64,000 nt of DNA, taken from positions 1 to 64,000 of the forward strand of contig NZ_JAMXXP010000001.1 in assembly GCF_024129355.1 (NCBI RefSeq), written 5' to 3'. Shown piece after piece: positions 37,556 to 46,723 of this stretch (the first letter of the stretch is position 1; each line of letters starts with the position of its first letter). This DNA comes from Acinetobacter lwoffii (lineage in GTDB: Bacteria > Pseudomonadota > Gammaproteobacteria > Pseudomonadales > Moraxellaceae). The position numbers and the translations under genes are program-made. Under the pieces are notes generated by a model. The model saw only the letters and a list, made by a program, of their open reading frames with translations, searched no databases and had not been told where the DNA came from.

Positions 37556-38746
37556 CTAAACTGCTGCAGGAATCAAGTCAGGAACCTGCTTGGTCAAGGT
37601 CAGACGCTGTTTGGCTGCAGTGGCGCCCAAAAGCACAAATCCGCGTAAGGTGCCGTTCGTATCGAACGCTTTGGCCAGCATGCCATCGTCGAACTCTTCA
37701 GTTTCCCAAGTGACATCCACATCAACTGGAGCAGGCAGAACAGTTAAAGGGGCAGCAGGCGTTTTGACTGCCACCGGCATTGCCGGATAATGCACGGCAG
37801 TATGTTCGCCATTTAAGGTTTTTGCCAAAGCGCGGGCTTGTTGCATGATCGGCATGACATAAGGCAATAAGGTGCCATTGACCTCGGCACAGTCACCTAC
37901 CGCATAGATATCGGCCTGGTTGGTTTCCAGTTGCGCGGTGGTTAACACTCCGCGACTGGTGTGTACGTCTGCCTGTTTCGCCAAAGAAATATTCGGCTGT
38001 AAGCCCACCGCAGATAACACCACATCCGCAACCAAAGACTGGCCATTGGCCAGCGTGACCAGATAATCACCATTGTCCGCACGAGAGACTTTTTCGACTG
38101 TTGTGCCCAGGACAAAATGAATGCCGGTTTCTTCAAGATTCTTCTGGAATGCAGTAGCAACATGTTCTGGCAATAAACGGCCAAGCGGCTGCGGCGCCAA
38201 ATCAATGACTGTGACCTGATGATCGGTATTTTGCAGGTCATTGGCAAATTCACAGCCAATCAGGCCTGCACCTAAAATCACCACACGTTTGTCTTCACTT
38301 GCTGCCAGATTGTTACGGAAAGCTTTATAGTCACTTAAATTGTTGACGACATGAATGTCATCGCTGGCATCACCGGCGATCGCCAGACGTACCGGATTGG
38401 CACCAATGGCTAATACCAGTTTGCTATAATGTTGTGTACTTTCCTGACCATCTTTTTCCAGAACCAGTTGATGATCTTCCGGATGAATGGCTTTGACCCA
38501 GGTATGCTGTTCAATACGCATATTCAGCTGTGCTGACATTTTAGTGGCATCGCCCAATGGAATTTGTTCAGGTGATTTATTGCCGGCCAGAGCGTTGGAA
38601 AGCGTCGGTTTGGCATAATTGACCGCATCATCCGCACAGATCATCAGCAATTCATGTTCTGGATTGAGTTTACGAAATTCACGTGCTACGGCATAACCCG
38701 CCATACCTGAACCAATAATGACGATAGGATGCATAGTTGTTTCCAT
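37556..38746 (-). CDS. rubB: Rubredoxin--NAD(+) reductase
   Basis: FAD enzyme that passes electrons from NADH to rubredoxin for AlkM-type alkane hydroxylases. FAD binding starts at IVIIGSGMAGYAVAREF; the NADH site is VVILGAGLIGCEFAND; the second FAD block is ADIYAVGDCAEVNG. I chose ATG 38746 (METTMHP..., 396 aa) because GGAG lies nine bases upstream; a start four codons later is also possible, while the longest frame, 13 codons upstream, has no support. It follows rubA by 79 bases. No alkane hydroxylase gene is in the window, as in ADP1 where alkM is unlinked. Confidence 0.96.
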   Translation of the reverse strand: METTMHPIVIIGSGMAGYAVAREFRKLNPEHELLMICADDAVNYAKPTLSNALAGNKSPEQIPLGDATKMSAQLNMRIEQHTWVKAIHPEDHQLVLEKDGQESTQHYSKLVLAIGANPVRLAIAGDASDDIHVVNNLSDYKAFRNNLAASEDKRVVILGAGLIGCEFANDLQNTDHQVTVIDLAPQPLGRLLPEHVATAFQKNLEETGIHFVLGTTVEKVSRADNGDYLVTLANGQSLVADVVLSAVGLQPNISLAKQADVHTSRGVLTTAQLETNQADIYAVGDCAEVNGTLLPYVMPIMQQARALAKTLNGEHTAVHYPAMPVAVKTPAAPLTVLPAPVDVDVTWETEEFDDGMLAKAFDTNGTLRGFVLLGATAAKQRLTLTKQVPDLIPAAV

Positions 38747-38825
38747 ATGGTAGAGCTCCATGCTGTATAAATGATTGAAAGGCATAAAAAAAGACCATAT
38801 GGATATGGCCTTTAACTGGACGTGA

Positions 38826-38990
38826 TTAGACTTCGATCATTTCGAAATCAATTTTAGACACGCCGCAATCTGGACAGGTCCAGTCATCTGGGATATCTTC
38901 CCATTTGGTGCCTGCCACGATCCCGTCTTGAGGCCAACCTTCTGCCTCGTCATAAATCCATCCACATACGATGCATTGAAACTTTCTCAT
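38826..38990 (-). CDS. rubA: Rubredoxin, 54 residues
   Basis: Small one-iron electron carrier between rubredoxin reductase and alkane hydroxylase. The four cysteine ligands are Cys6 and Cys9 ([15 protein letters not shown]) and Cys39 and Cys42 ([10 protein letters not shown]), the complete rubredoxin knuckles. GGAGAG stands five bases before the ATG. It opens the rubA-rubB-estB-oxyR operon. Confidence 0.98.
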   Translation of the reverse strand: MRKFQCIVCGWIYDEAEGWPQDGIVAGTKWEDIPDDWTCPDCGVSKIDFEMIEV

Positions 38991-39477
38991 GTAACTCTCC
39001 AAAACTGAGCAACTGTAGGCGTCAGCTTAAAATCCATAAAAGGCAAGACTCTAAAAGAATATGACTTTTTAACAGTGAACATATTTGGCTAAATTTTTAC
39101 GCAGTTCTATTCAGAAAGTAAAGTGAATAAAAGCCTAATCAGCGAAATTAGCAGCAGAATAGACGACACATTCCTCATTTATCTAAAAATCACGCCAATC
39201 AGCTTTTCTGGCGTAGGCGGTTAAAGAATAAAAAGCTGACAATGGCAAAAATGAGCGTTTATCTTGTGGGATAGACCAAAGTCGAGCAGTTAAAACTTGA
39301 GTTTTTAGGTAATTTAAAATTAGTGAAGTCTGGATTAAATTTTTTTAAAATAAATCAATATAATAAAATCAATATCTTATAATTAAATTCCGAGTTTTTA
39401 TTAGGCAGCTTGGCTTGTCCGTTCTATTCAAATAGGTTTAAAATTCCCATATTCCTTTTCTTTTTTTAAGATCTCCC
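38991..39477. other. Divergent intergenic region, rubA / apt
   Basis: No reading frame stands out. It must hold the rub operon promoter on the minus strand and the apt promoter on the plus strand. A small hairpin ACGCCA / TGGCGT occurs at 39192-39214. The part from about 39300 is very AT-rich. I see no recognisable operator. Confidence 0.5.
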
Positions 39478-40020
39478 ATGAGCAATTTGTCTACTTCTTT
39501 GTGGTCTCACATTCGTACGGTCCAAGATTTTCCAAAACCAGGAATTTGCTTCTTTGATTTGACCCCACTTTTCATGGGCAATATTGGTCCATTGACTGAC
39601 GCTTTGATTGCCAGCATTCCTGCTGACAAACTGGCAGAAGTAGAAAGCTTTATTGCGGTTGAAGCGCGTGGTTTTGTGTTGGCAAGCTTGTTGGCACAAC
39701 GTACAGGCAAAGGTTTATTGTTGGTGCGTAAAGCAGGTAAATTGCCGCCTCCAGTGGTCGGTGTGGGTTATAGCCTGGAATATGGTATAGATCGTTTAGA
39801 AATGTCTGCGGAAGTTCAGTCCCAGAAAGTAATTATTGTGGATGATGTTCTGGCAAGTGGCGGAACCTTAAAAGCAGTGAATGAACTGGCTCAAAAATGT
39901 CAACATGAAGTACTTGGTGCAAGTATCTTCCTTGATCTTCCTGACCTGCATGCTGAATTAGGCCTGGATATCTGGTCAGTATTGGATGACAAATCTCAGC
40001 CTGAAGCGGCAGTTGCTTAA
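39478..40020 (+). CDS. apt: Adenine phosphoribosyltransferase
   Basis: Salvages adenine to AMP with PRPP in the cytoplasm. The PRPP-binding motif VIIVDDVLASGGT is at 118-130 and the flexible loop LVRKAGKLPPP at about 82-92. FIAVEARGFVLA (58-69) is the adenine-side strand. Length 180 is normal. The ribosome binding site is poor (TTAAGATCTCCC), although the family N-terminus supports the ATG. Monocistronic with a terminator. Confidence 0.97.
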   Translation: MSNLSTSLWSHIRTVQDFPKPGICFFDLTPLFMGNIGPLTDALIASIPADKLAEVESFIAVEARGFVLASLLAQRTGKGLLLVRKAGKLPPPVVGVGYSLEYGIDRLEMSAEVQSQKVIIVDDVLASGGTLKAVNELAQKCQHEVLGASIFLDLPDLHAELGLDIWSVLDDKSQPEAAVA

Positions 40021-40035
40021 GTCATAATTTTTTGT

Positions 40036-40066
40036 AAAAAAAGCCCCGAAATTGTGGGGCTTTTTT
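40036..40066. terminator. Bidirectional terminator after apt
   Basis: AAGCCCC (40041-40047), loop, GGGGCTT (40056-40062), with A and T tracts on either side. Confidence 0.9.
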
Positions 40067-40559
40067 ATTGCCTGATAAAATGATCTTCGATTTCCTGAAT
40101 CAGCGTATTAATTTGCTCAGGATGTTCCAGACGATGATGGCCGCCATCAACTGCCTGAATTTGCATATAGTCTTCAAGTTGTGTCTGAACCGCATGCATA
40201 TCCAGAATTTCATCGCCCAGTTCAAGATAGGCAAATTGAGGAATGTCATGCTGTAAATCGTGATGCCCAATCGGCGGATAATCATCGCGGAAGTTAGGCT
40301 GCAAAATGGGATTGGCCACTACACAGGGAATTTGATACGCCTGTGACATTTTCAGTGCCCAATAACCGCCAAGACTGTGGCCGACCAGAATATCTGGTTT
40401 GATGGTTTCAATCATCTCATGATAAAACTCGGCGACCGAACTATAGCTCAGATTTCGGTAATCGACATCGATACAGTACTTGTGTACCACATCAATGGCA
40501 TGGAACTTGGTGGATTCTCTGGAGGAATCTAAGCCATGTATAAACAAAATCTTAGACAT
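40065..40559 (-). CDS. YqiA/YcfP-type alpha/beta hydrolase
   Basis: Small 164-residue serine hydrolase of the UPF0227 / YqiA esterase group. FIHGLDSSRESTK (6-18) is the family start, nucleophile Ser62 lies in VGHSLGGYWA, and the His base is in DGGHHRLEHPEQ near the C-terminus. No signal peptide. It stands alone, convergent with apt. Substrate unknown. Confidence 0.88.
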   Translation of the reverse strand: MSKILFIHGLDSSRESTKFHAIDVVHKYCIDVDYRNLSYSSVAEFYHEMIETIKPDILVGHSLGGYWALKMSQAYQIPCVVANPILQPNFRDDYPPIGHHDLQHDIPQFAYLELGDEILDMHAVQTQLEDYMQIQAVDGGHHRLEHPEQINTLIQEIEDHFIRQ

Positions 40560-40947
40560 AGTACATTACTCATTTTTATGGGATATGCCATATTGGTTAT
40601 TTGTTGATTGGCACATCATCTTGAAGCTGAGTGTCATTGTAGAACGTCTGGGTATACAAGGCAGTTAGCTATTGGTCTAAGCCGGAGTTTTGCAGTGCAA
40701 TGAATTTATATAAGACTTGTCTGGTTTAGACTTTAATCCCAACTGGGAGCAGCTAGGTGCTGCAAAAGGTTGAAGAAAGGCAATTTAAAAGAGTGACAGA
40801 CGAGCAGAACCGAATGGTGTAAATAGCAAGATAGTGGATTTTTCCAAAGAAAAGCCGGTTCCTGAGAGTGTTTACGCTACGATTTGAGAAGGATTTCTGC
40901 TATTCTATGCAACTTATATTTTTTAACTAATCTTATTCGAGGCAGAG
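40560..40947. other. Intergenic region before lysS
   Basis: No convincing reading frame. A hairpin GCAGC / GCTGC lies at 40749-40763. The lysS leader must start in the right-hand part; CGAGGCAGAG at 40938-40947 is the lysS ribosome binding region. Confidence 0.5.
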
Positions 40948-42477
40948 ATGACGCAAACTAACGCTCAATCGACTTCTGAACAAATCATTTCCGAAAACGA
41001 TTTAATTGCACAGCGTCATGCCAAGTTAAAGCAAATCGAAGCTCAGGCAAAAGAAACAGGTAAGAGCCCATGGCCGAATACCTTTAAGCGTGAGCATTAT
41101 GCCCAAGATTTACAAGACCAGTTCGCTGATAAATCTAAAGAAGAAATTGAAGCAGGCGAAAAGGTCTACGTCAAAGTTGCCGGTCGTGTGATGTTGAACC
41201 GCGGTTCATTTATCGTGATCCAAGACATGACAGGTCGTATCCAGCTTTATGTGGCGCGTAAAGAACTCGCTGCAGATGTACTGGCCACTATTAAAGGTCT
41301 GGACCTTGGCGATATCATTGCAGTTGAAGGTTATATCGGCCGTTCGGGTAAAGGCGACCTGTATGTACATATCGAACATTTTGAATTACTGACCAAATCA
41401 TTACGTCCACTTCCAGACAAGTTTCATGGTCTGAACGATACTGAAGTAAAGTATCGTAAACGTTATCTTGATCTGATCGTTAACGAAGAAACGCGTAAAA
41501 CTTTTGAGATTCGTGCCAAAGTTGTGGCGGGTATCCGTGCCTTCCTGACTGAAAAGCGCTATATGGAAGTTGAAACGCCAATGATGCATGTGATTCCAGG
41601 TGGGGCATCTGCACGTCCTTTTGAAACACATCACAATGCATTGGATATGTCATTATTCCTGCGTATTGCGCCAGAGCTTTACTTAAAACGTTTGGTAGTC
41701 GGCGGTTTTGAACGTGTGTTTGAAATTAACCGTAACTTCCGTAACGAAGGTGTTTCTACGCGTCATAACCCTGAATTCACTATGATCGAATTCTATCAGG
41801 CTTATGCAGATTACAAAGATTTGATGGAATTGACCGAACAGATGCTAGAGCGTCTGGCGATTGATATCTTGGGTACGACTGATGTGCCTTATGGCGATGA
41901 AGTGTATAGCTTCAAAGGGCCATTCAAGAAAATTTCAATGTTCGATGCGATTCTGGAAAATAACCCGCAATTTACTCCTGACAATGTCAATGACCGTGAG
42001 TTCCTGGCAAAATTCCTTCAGGAAGAATTGAAAGAGCAAGTGAAATCAGGTTTTGGTCTGGGCAAACTGCAAACCATGGTATTTGAAGAAACTGTAGAAA
42101 CCAAATTGCGTCAGCCGACGTTCATTACTGAATATCCAGCGGAAACCTCTCCATTGGCGCGCCGTAATGATCATAATCCGCACATTACTGACCGTTTTGA
42201 ATTCTTCATTGGTGGTCGTGAATTGGCCAATGGCTTCTCGGAATTGAATGATCCAATTGATCAGGCTGAACGTTTCCAGGCACAGGTTGCTGAAAAAGAT
42301 GCCGGTGATGACGAAGCTATGCACTACGATGCAGACTTTGTAGAAGCATTGGAATACGGTCTTCCTCCAACTGCAGGTGAGGGTATTGGTATTGACCGTC
42401 TGGTGATGATCTTTGCCAATGCAGCAAGTATCCGCGATGTAATCTTGTTCCCGCATATGCGTCATAAAAATGCTTAA
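40948..42477 (+). CDS. lysS: Lysine--tRNA ligase (class II)
   Basis: Charges tRNA-Lys. The N-terminal OB-fold anticodon domain runs from about residue 70 to 160 ([19 protein letters not shown]). The catalytic domain has motif 2, [20 protein letters not shown], and motif 3, [15 protein letters not shown]. Length 509 is normal. AGGCAGAG precedes the ATG, and a strong terminator follows. Confidence 0.99.
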   Translation: MTQTNAQSTSEQIISENDLIAQRHAKLKQIEAQAKETGKSPWPNTFKREHYAQDLQDQFADKSKEEIEAGEKVYVKVAGRVMLNRGSFIVIQDMTGRIQLYVARKELAADVLATIKGLDLGDIIAVEGYIGRSGKGDLYVHIEHFELLTKSLRPLPDKFHGLNDTEVKYRKRYLDLIVNEETRKTFEIRAKVVAGIRAFLTEKRYMEVETPMMHVIPGGASARPFETHHNALDMSLFLRIAPELYLKRLVVGGFERVFEINRNFRNEGVSTRHNPEFTMIEFYQAYADYKDLMELTEQMLERLAIDILGTTDVPYGDEVYSFKGPFKKISMFDAILENNPQFTPDNVNDREFLAKFLQEELKEQVKSGFGLGKLQTMVFEETVETKLRQPTFITEYPAETSPLARRNDHNPHITDRFEFFIGGRELANGFSELNDPIDQAERFQAQVAEKDAGDDEAMHYDADFVEALEYGLPPTAGEGIGIDRLVMIFANAASIRDVILFPHMRHKNA

Positions 42478-42487
42478 ATGCTGAATA

Positions 42488-42516
42488 CAAAAAACCCGCT
42501 CTGGCGGGTTTTTTTA
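42488..42516 (+). terminator. lysS terminator
   Basis: AACCCGC (42493-42499), loop TCTG, GCGGGTT (42504-42510), then T's. Confidence 0.9.
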
Positions 42517-42550
42517 TGCTTGAAATAAAATATACTCAAAACTTCAAGAC

Positions 42551-42700
42551 AAAAAAAACGCAATGATTGGGGTTGTCATTGCGTAGAAAAAGGAACGTTT
42601 TTTCAAACTACTTCAAAATTAACTGTGGAGAGAGTTAAATCTGATTCCTTACTGAATATGGTTATAATAGGACGCATTCTCATATGACTCATCAGTATTC
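42551..42700 (-). ncRNA. Candidate small RNA downstream of trpS (possible Aar homologue)
   Basis: On the minus strand there is a clean second terminator, ACGCAATGA / TCATTGCGT (42558-42566 and 42576-42584) followed by eight T's. It lies about 200 bases beyond the terminator that already ends trpS. The minus strand between them has no reading frame, but a TATTATAA-type -10 lies near 42660-42670. An unexplained terminator after a leader-sized stretch suggests an independent RNA of about 100-180 bases. In A. baylyi the sRNA Aar lies between trpS and sucD, so synteny with trpS fits. The 5' end is a guess. Confidence 0.35.
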
Positions 42701-42784
42701 ATGTTAATACATGTTAAATAAGGTTAAAACTATGAAGATTATGTGGGGATATTTGCATCATTTTTGCGTAATTTTAGCTTAAAT

Positions 42785-42812
42785 AAAAAAGCCCTTCATC
42801 AGAAGAGCTTTT
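42785..42812 (-). terminator. trpS terminator
   Basis: AGCCCTTC and GAAGAGCT pair with one mismatch around a short loop; a minus-strand T-tract (AAAAAA on the plus strand) follows. Confidence 0.8.
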
Positions 42813-42831
42813 AAGAGCAATTTTTTTCTGA

Positions 42832-43845
42832 TTAAAAATGGAATACGCCGAGGCCAGATTTGACTTCATCCAGGGTTGCCTGGGTAATATCGCGACATTT
42901 ATCCGTACCGGTTTTCAGAATATCCATGATGTAATCCGGATCTTTAGCCAGTTCGATACGACGCTCACGAATCGGACCGATCAATTCTTTTAAAATGCTT
43001 TCCAGACGTTTTTTCACTGTACCATCGCCTAAACCACCACGACGATAATGGGCTTTGAGTTCTTCCAGCTCTTCTTTATTTGGGTCAAAAGCATCTAGAT
43101 AAGTAAATACCACGTTGCCTTCGACCTGACCTGGATCTTCAATACGCAGGTGATTCGGGTCGGTATACATCGCGTTGACAGCTTTCTTGATATCTTTATC
43201 TGTCGCATCCAGAACAATGGTATTGCCCAAGGATTTCGACATTTTCGCTTTACCATCAAAACCAGGTAGGCGACCAACATTGGAAAGAAGAGCCTTACAT
43301 TCTGGTAGCAGGTCATGACCAATTTGACGGTTCAGGCGACGCACGATTTCGTTGGTCTGTTCGATCATTGGAATCTGATCTTCACCCACAGGAACCACAG
43401 TGGCCTTGAATGCCGTAATGTCAGCAGCTTGAGCCACCGGGTAGCACAAGAAACCGGCTGGAATATCACGTTCAAAACCACGCATCTGGATTTCAGATTT
43501 AATAGTTGGGTTACGCTCAAGACGTGAAACCGTCACGAAATTGAGGTAAAGCATGGTCAGTTCATTTAGTGCAGGTAAACATGACTGAACACAAATGGTG
43601 GTTTTGGTTGGATCAATACCCACAGCCAGATAATCCGTTGCCACTTCAATAATGTTACGGCGTACCTTTTCAAAATTGTCCGCATTATCGGTCAATGCCT
43701 GAGCATCAGCGAGTAACAAGTGTTGATGGTGAGAATCTTGCAGACCTACACGAGAGCGTAATGAACCCACAAAGTGGCCGAGGTGGAGTTGTCCGGTAGG
43801 ACGGTCGCCCGTCAAGATCACTGGACGATTATCTTGATTACTCAT
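42832..43845 (-). CDS. trpS: Tryptophan--tRNA ligase (class I)
   Basis: Charges tRNA-Trp. The HIGH equivalent is HLGH at residues 21-24 in DRPTGQLHLGHFVGS; the KMSKS loop appears as KAKMSKSLGNTI. GDRPTG and the pocket segment VPVGEDQIPMIEQTNEIVRR are typical. Length 337 is normal. Monocistronic, with its own terminator and a possible small RNA beyond. Confidence 0.99.
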   Translation of the reverse strand: MSNQDNRPVILTGDRPTGQLHLGHFVGSLRSRVGLQDSHHQHLLLADAQALTDNADNFEKVRRNIIEVATDYLAVGIDPTKTTICVQSCLPALNELTMLYLNFVTVSRLERNPTIKSEIQMRGFERDIPAGFLCYPVAQAADITAFKATVVPVGEDQIPMIEQTNEIVRRLNRQIGHDLLPECKALLSNVGRLPGFDGKAKMSKSLGNTIVLDATDKDIKKAVNAMYTDPNHLRIEDPGQVEGNVVFTYLDAFDPNKEELEELKAHYRRGGLGDGTVKKRLESILKELIGPIRERRIELAKDPDYIMDILKTGTDKCRDITQATLDEVKSGLGVFHF

Positions 43846-44034
43846 TATCTATTCCAAAGGGTAGTCAGTACTACAGCTGTATTTTAACGAATGGCAACAT
43901 TGTACGGCATTCTGTTTTTGATTGTCAGCCAGAAAAAAAGCTGTCGTAAAAAAATCTTATAAATTAAACAAGTGAATACAATATTTTTAAGAATTTTGAT
44001 TAAACTATCTGGAAAGAAGATAAGGATAATAAGT

Positions 44035-44961
44035 ATGGCGAGCAGTTTATTACTATTATTAGATGATATTGCTACTGTTCTGGATGATGTCGCTGTCATG
44101 AGCAAAATGGCAGCAAAAAAAACAGCAGGCGTCCTTGGTGATGATCTGGCTTTAAATGCGCAGCAAGTGACAGGTGTGCGGGCTGATCGTGAATTACCGG
44201 TGGTCTGGAAAGTTGCCAAAGGTTCTTTTGTTAATAAACTGATTTTGGTGCCGCTGGCATTATTAATCAGCTTTATTGCAGGCTGGCTGATTAATCCCTT
44301 GTTGGTGCTGGGTGGTTTGTTCCTATGTTATGAAGGCGTGGAAAAAATTATTCATACCTTGCATACACCGAAGGCCAAGGACGCGGAACAGGCGCGTGAG
44401 CAATTGATTCATACAGAAATGGATTTGCACCAGTTTGAAAATGAAAAAGTCAAAGGTGCTATTCGCACTGACTTTATCCTGTCTGCTGAAATTATCGTGA
44501 TTACTTTGGGAACGGTCGCCGCAGCCTCGATGCTGACCAAAGTGACTGTTTTAAGCCTGATCGCGGTGGTGATGACCATTGGTGTTTATGGTTTTGTTGC
44601 GCTGATTGTCAAACTGGATGATATCGGTCTGCATCTGACTGAACAGCAGTCCGATTTTAAACAAAAAATAGGACGTGGCTTGTTGGCATTTGCTCCGGTT
44701 CTGATGAAAATTCTCTCCATTGTTGGGACCGCTGCGATGTTTCTGGTGGGCGGTGGAATTATTAACCATGCAATTCCTTTTATTCATCACTTTACTGAAG
44801 ACAGTGTTGCTTATGTGCAGGATATTCCCAGCATTGGCAACATTGTCGGTGCCGTAACACCGACCTTGATTAATTTCGCAGTAGGAATTTTAGCGGGTCT
44901 GCTGGTCATGTTGGTCATCAGCCTGATTAAGAAAATCTGGCCTAAATCATCAAAAGCTTAA
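44035..44961 (+). CDS. DUF808 (YedI-type) inner membrane protein
   Basis: Conserved inner-membrane protein of 308 residues with unknown biochemical role. The family N-terminus MASSLLLLLDDIATVLDDVA starts exactly at ATG 44035, where AAGGA lies eight bases upstream; a longer in-frame start at 43972 has no support. About seven hydrophobic segments follow (LILVPLALLISFIAGWLI, IIVITLGTVAAASML, and others). It is about 50 bases ahead of the metallopeptidase gene, so co-transcription is possible. Confidence 0.92.
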   Translation: MASSLLLLLDDIATVLDDVAVMSKMAAKKTAGVLGDDLALNAQQVTGVRADRELPVVWKVAKGSFVNKLILVPLALLISFIAGWLINPLLVLGGLFLCYEGVEKIIHTLHTPKAKDAEQAREQLIHTEMDLHQFENEKVKGAIRTDFILSAEIIVITLGTVAAASMLTKVTVLSLIAVVMTIGVYGFVALIVKLDDIGLHLTEQQSDFKQKIGRGLLAFAPVLMKILSIVGTAAMFLVGGGIINHAIPFIHHFTEDSVAYVQDIPSIGNIVGAVTPTLINFAVGILAGLLVMLVISLIKKIWPKSSKA

Positions 44962-45009
44962 GGTGTGGAAATATCTGGATATTAAGCAGATTAAGAAAAG
45001 GAAAAGACT

Positions 45010-45915
45010 ATGCGTTGGAAAGGTCGTCGTGTCAGTAGCAATGTAGAAGACCGTCGTGGTGGTGGTGCCAAAGCTGGCGGAATCAGTATTGTTGGATTGA
45101 TTGTGGCCTTTGTGGCCTGGAAGTTTTTCGGTGTCGATCCACAACAGGCTTATCAAACCACCAAGCAGGTCACTCAGGGGGTATCGGGTGCGGCAGAAAC
45201 ACGTGGCCTGGAAAATCCCACGCCAGAACAGCAGGAGTCGATTGATTTTGTTGGAACTGTATTGGCAGATACTGAAGATACCTGGAATCAGGTGTTTCAG
45301 CAGCAGTTAAATCAGCAGTATGTCCCACCGAAACTGGTGTTGTTTAACGGCATCGTGAATTCTGGTTGTGGTACTGCTCAGGCAGCGATGGGGCCTTTCT
45401 ACTGCCCGACAGACCAGAAAGTGTATATCGATACTGCATTCTTTAAAGATATGCGTACCCAAATGGGCATTACCGGAGAACAGAATGCCACCGAACTTTC
45501 CCGCAATGATCAGGCGGGGGATTTTGCGCTGGCCTATGTCGTGGCCCATGAAGTGGGGCATCATATCCAGACGATTTTAGGTATTTCTTCTCAAGTACAG
45601 CAAGCACGTCAGCAAGCAAGCGAAGTGCAAAGTAATCAGCTTTCAGTGCGTCAAGAATTGCAGGCAGACTGTCTGGCCGGCGTTTGGGCTTACCATAATC
45701 ATGAACGTACCCAATTTCTGGAACAGGGTGATGTGCAGGAAGCGATGGATGCCGCCCATAAAATTGGCGATGATTATTTACAGAAACGTGCTCGCGGGCA
45801 GGTGGTGCCGGACAGCTTTACCCATGGCAGCAGCGCGCAGCGGGTACAATGGTTTAACACCGGCTTGAAATCCGGTCAAGTTGCGAATTGTGATACCTTT
45901 AATCAAAATATTTAA
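45010..45915 (+). CDS. YpfJ-type neutral zinc metallopeptidase
   Basis: Membrane-anchored zincin-like protein of 301 residues. The basic, glycine-rich start (MRWKGRRVSSNVEDRRGGG) is diagnostic of the family; a single anchor follows at about 25-41. The zinc motif HEVGHH lies at 180-185, with RQELQADCLAGVW as the third-ligand region. GAAAAGGAAAAG precedes the ATG. The proteolytic substrate is not known. Confidence 0.94.
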   Translation: MRWKGRRVSSNVEDRRGGGAKAGGISIVGLIVAFVAWKFFGVDPQQAYQTTKQVTQGVSGAAETRGLENPTPEQQESIDFVGTVLADTEDTWNQVFQQQLNQQYVPPKLVLFNGIVNSGCGTAQAAMGPFYCPTDQKVYIDTAFFKDMRTQMGITGEQNATELSRNDQAGDFALAYVVAHEVGHHIQTILGISSQVQQARQQASEVQSNQLSVRQELQADCLAGVWAYHNHERTQFLEQGDVQEAMDAAHKIGDDYLQKRARGQVVPDSFTHGSSAQRVQWFNTGLKSGQVANCDTFNQNI

Positions 45916-45924
45916 ATGACTTCG

Positions 45925-45956
45925 ATAAAAAAAGGAGCAGATGCTCCTTTTTTTAT
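45925..45956. terminator. Bidirectional terminator
   Basis: AAAGGAGCA and TGCTCCTTT (45931-45939 and 45942-45950) with A and T tracts; serves both convergent genes. Confidence 0.85.
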
Positions 45957-46507
45957 TTATGCAGAAAACGCCGGAAGTTTCTTAATATCTTGATACTGAC
46001 AAATAATGCAGCCAAAGCAAACAGTGCAATTGCAAAGACTGTATATTTGAGGTTGCTGATGTCATTCTGATAAAACTGCTGAATTTCTTGTTTGTTATAT
46101 TCTAAAGCAGTTGCTTTGCCGGTTCGGCTATCTCTGAACTGGATTTTTTCAATATAGAACAGATTTCCCGCTTTGATTAAGTCAACAGTCTGGATTTGAC
46201 GGGTATGCGATTGATTGTCTTCATCGCTACATAAAGCGCTGTAATGTTCACAGTTGATTTTGGCCACATAACCATTTCCTGCAATCAGAATAAAAATTGC
46301 ATTGTCTGGTCGCTGGTTATTGGACACCAATACATACTGTTCGCCGGCTGTACTTTTTAAGGGAATGCTGGTGGCTTGCTGATAATGCTGTTCTGCTTGC
46401 AGAATTTCCTGAATTTTAGCAAAGCAGGTAAAACATAAGGACAACGTGATCAGAAAAATCACGCTGGCAAAACAGAGACGAAAAATGGTTTTGACAGTTT
46501 GATGCAT
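45953..46507 (-). CDS. Hypothetical membrane protein with two anchors
   Basis: Not recognised. Starting at ATG 46507 the product has 184 residues; a TTG 12 codons upstream also keeps the frame open. One hydrophobic segment near the N-terminus (FASVIFLITLSLCFTCF) and one near the C-terminus (TVFAIALFALAALFVSIKIL) bracket a soluble part of about 120 residues that contains two cysteines (NCEHYSALCSDED), perhaps a disulfide in the periplasm. It is probably an integral inner-membrane protein with a periplasmic loop. Confidence 0.65.
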   Translation of the reverse strand: MHQTVKTIFRLCFASVIFLITLSLCFTCFAKIQEILQAEQHYQQATSIPLKSTAGEQYVLVSNNQRPDNAIFILIAGNGYVAKINCEHYSALCSDEDNQSHTRQIQTVDLIKAGNLFYIEKIQFRDSRTGKATALEYNKQEIQQFYQNDISNLKYTVFAIALFALAALFVSIKILRNFRRFLHK

Positions 46508-46723
46508 GGGAGAAAAATTCAAAATAGAATGATGGGAAAGCAAAAGCCGAGTGCTGATCTGTATGTTAAATCATCATTCGAAAATACTGAAAAGAAACTT
46601 AACTCAATTCGATAAAAAAGCGGACTAAACTTGTTTTGCCAGAATACCTTGCTATTTAAATCTCTATTTTAACAACGCCTCTCGGCGCATAGTGCTCCAT
46701 ATCGCCCGATTTTAGGAAACCGA

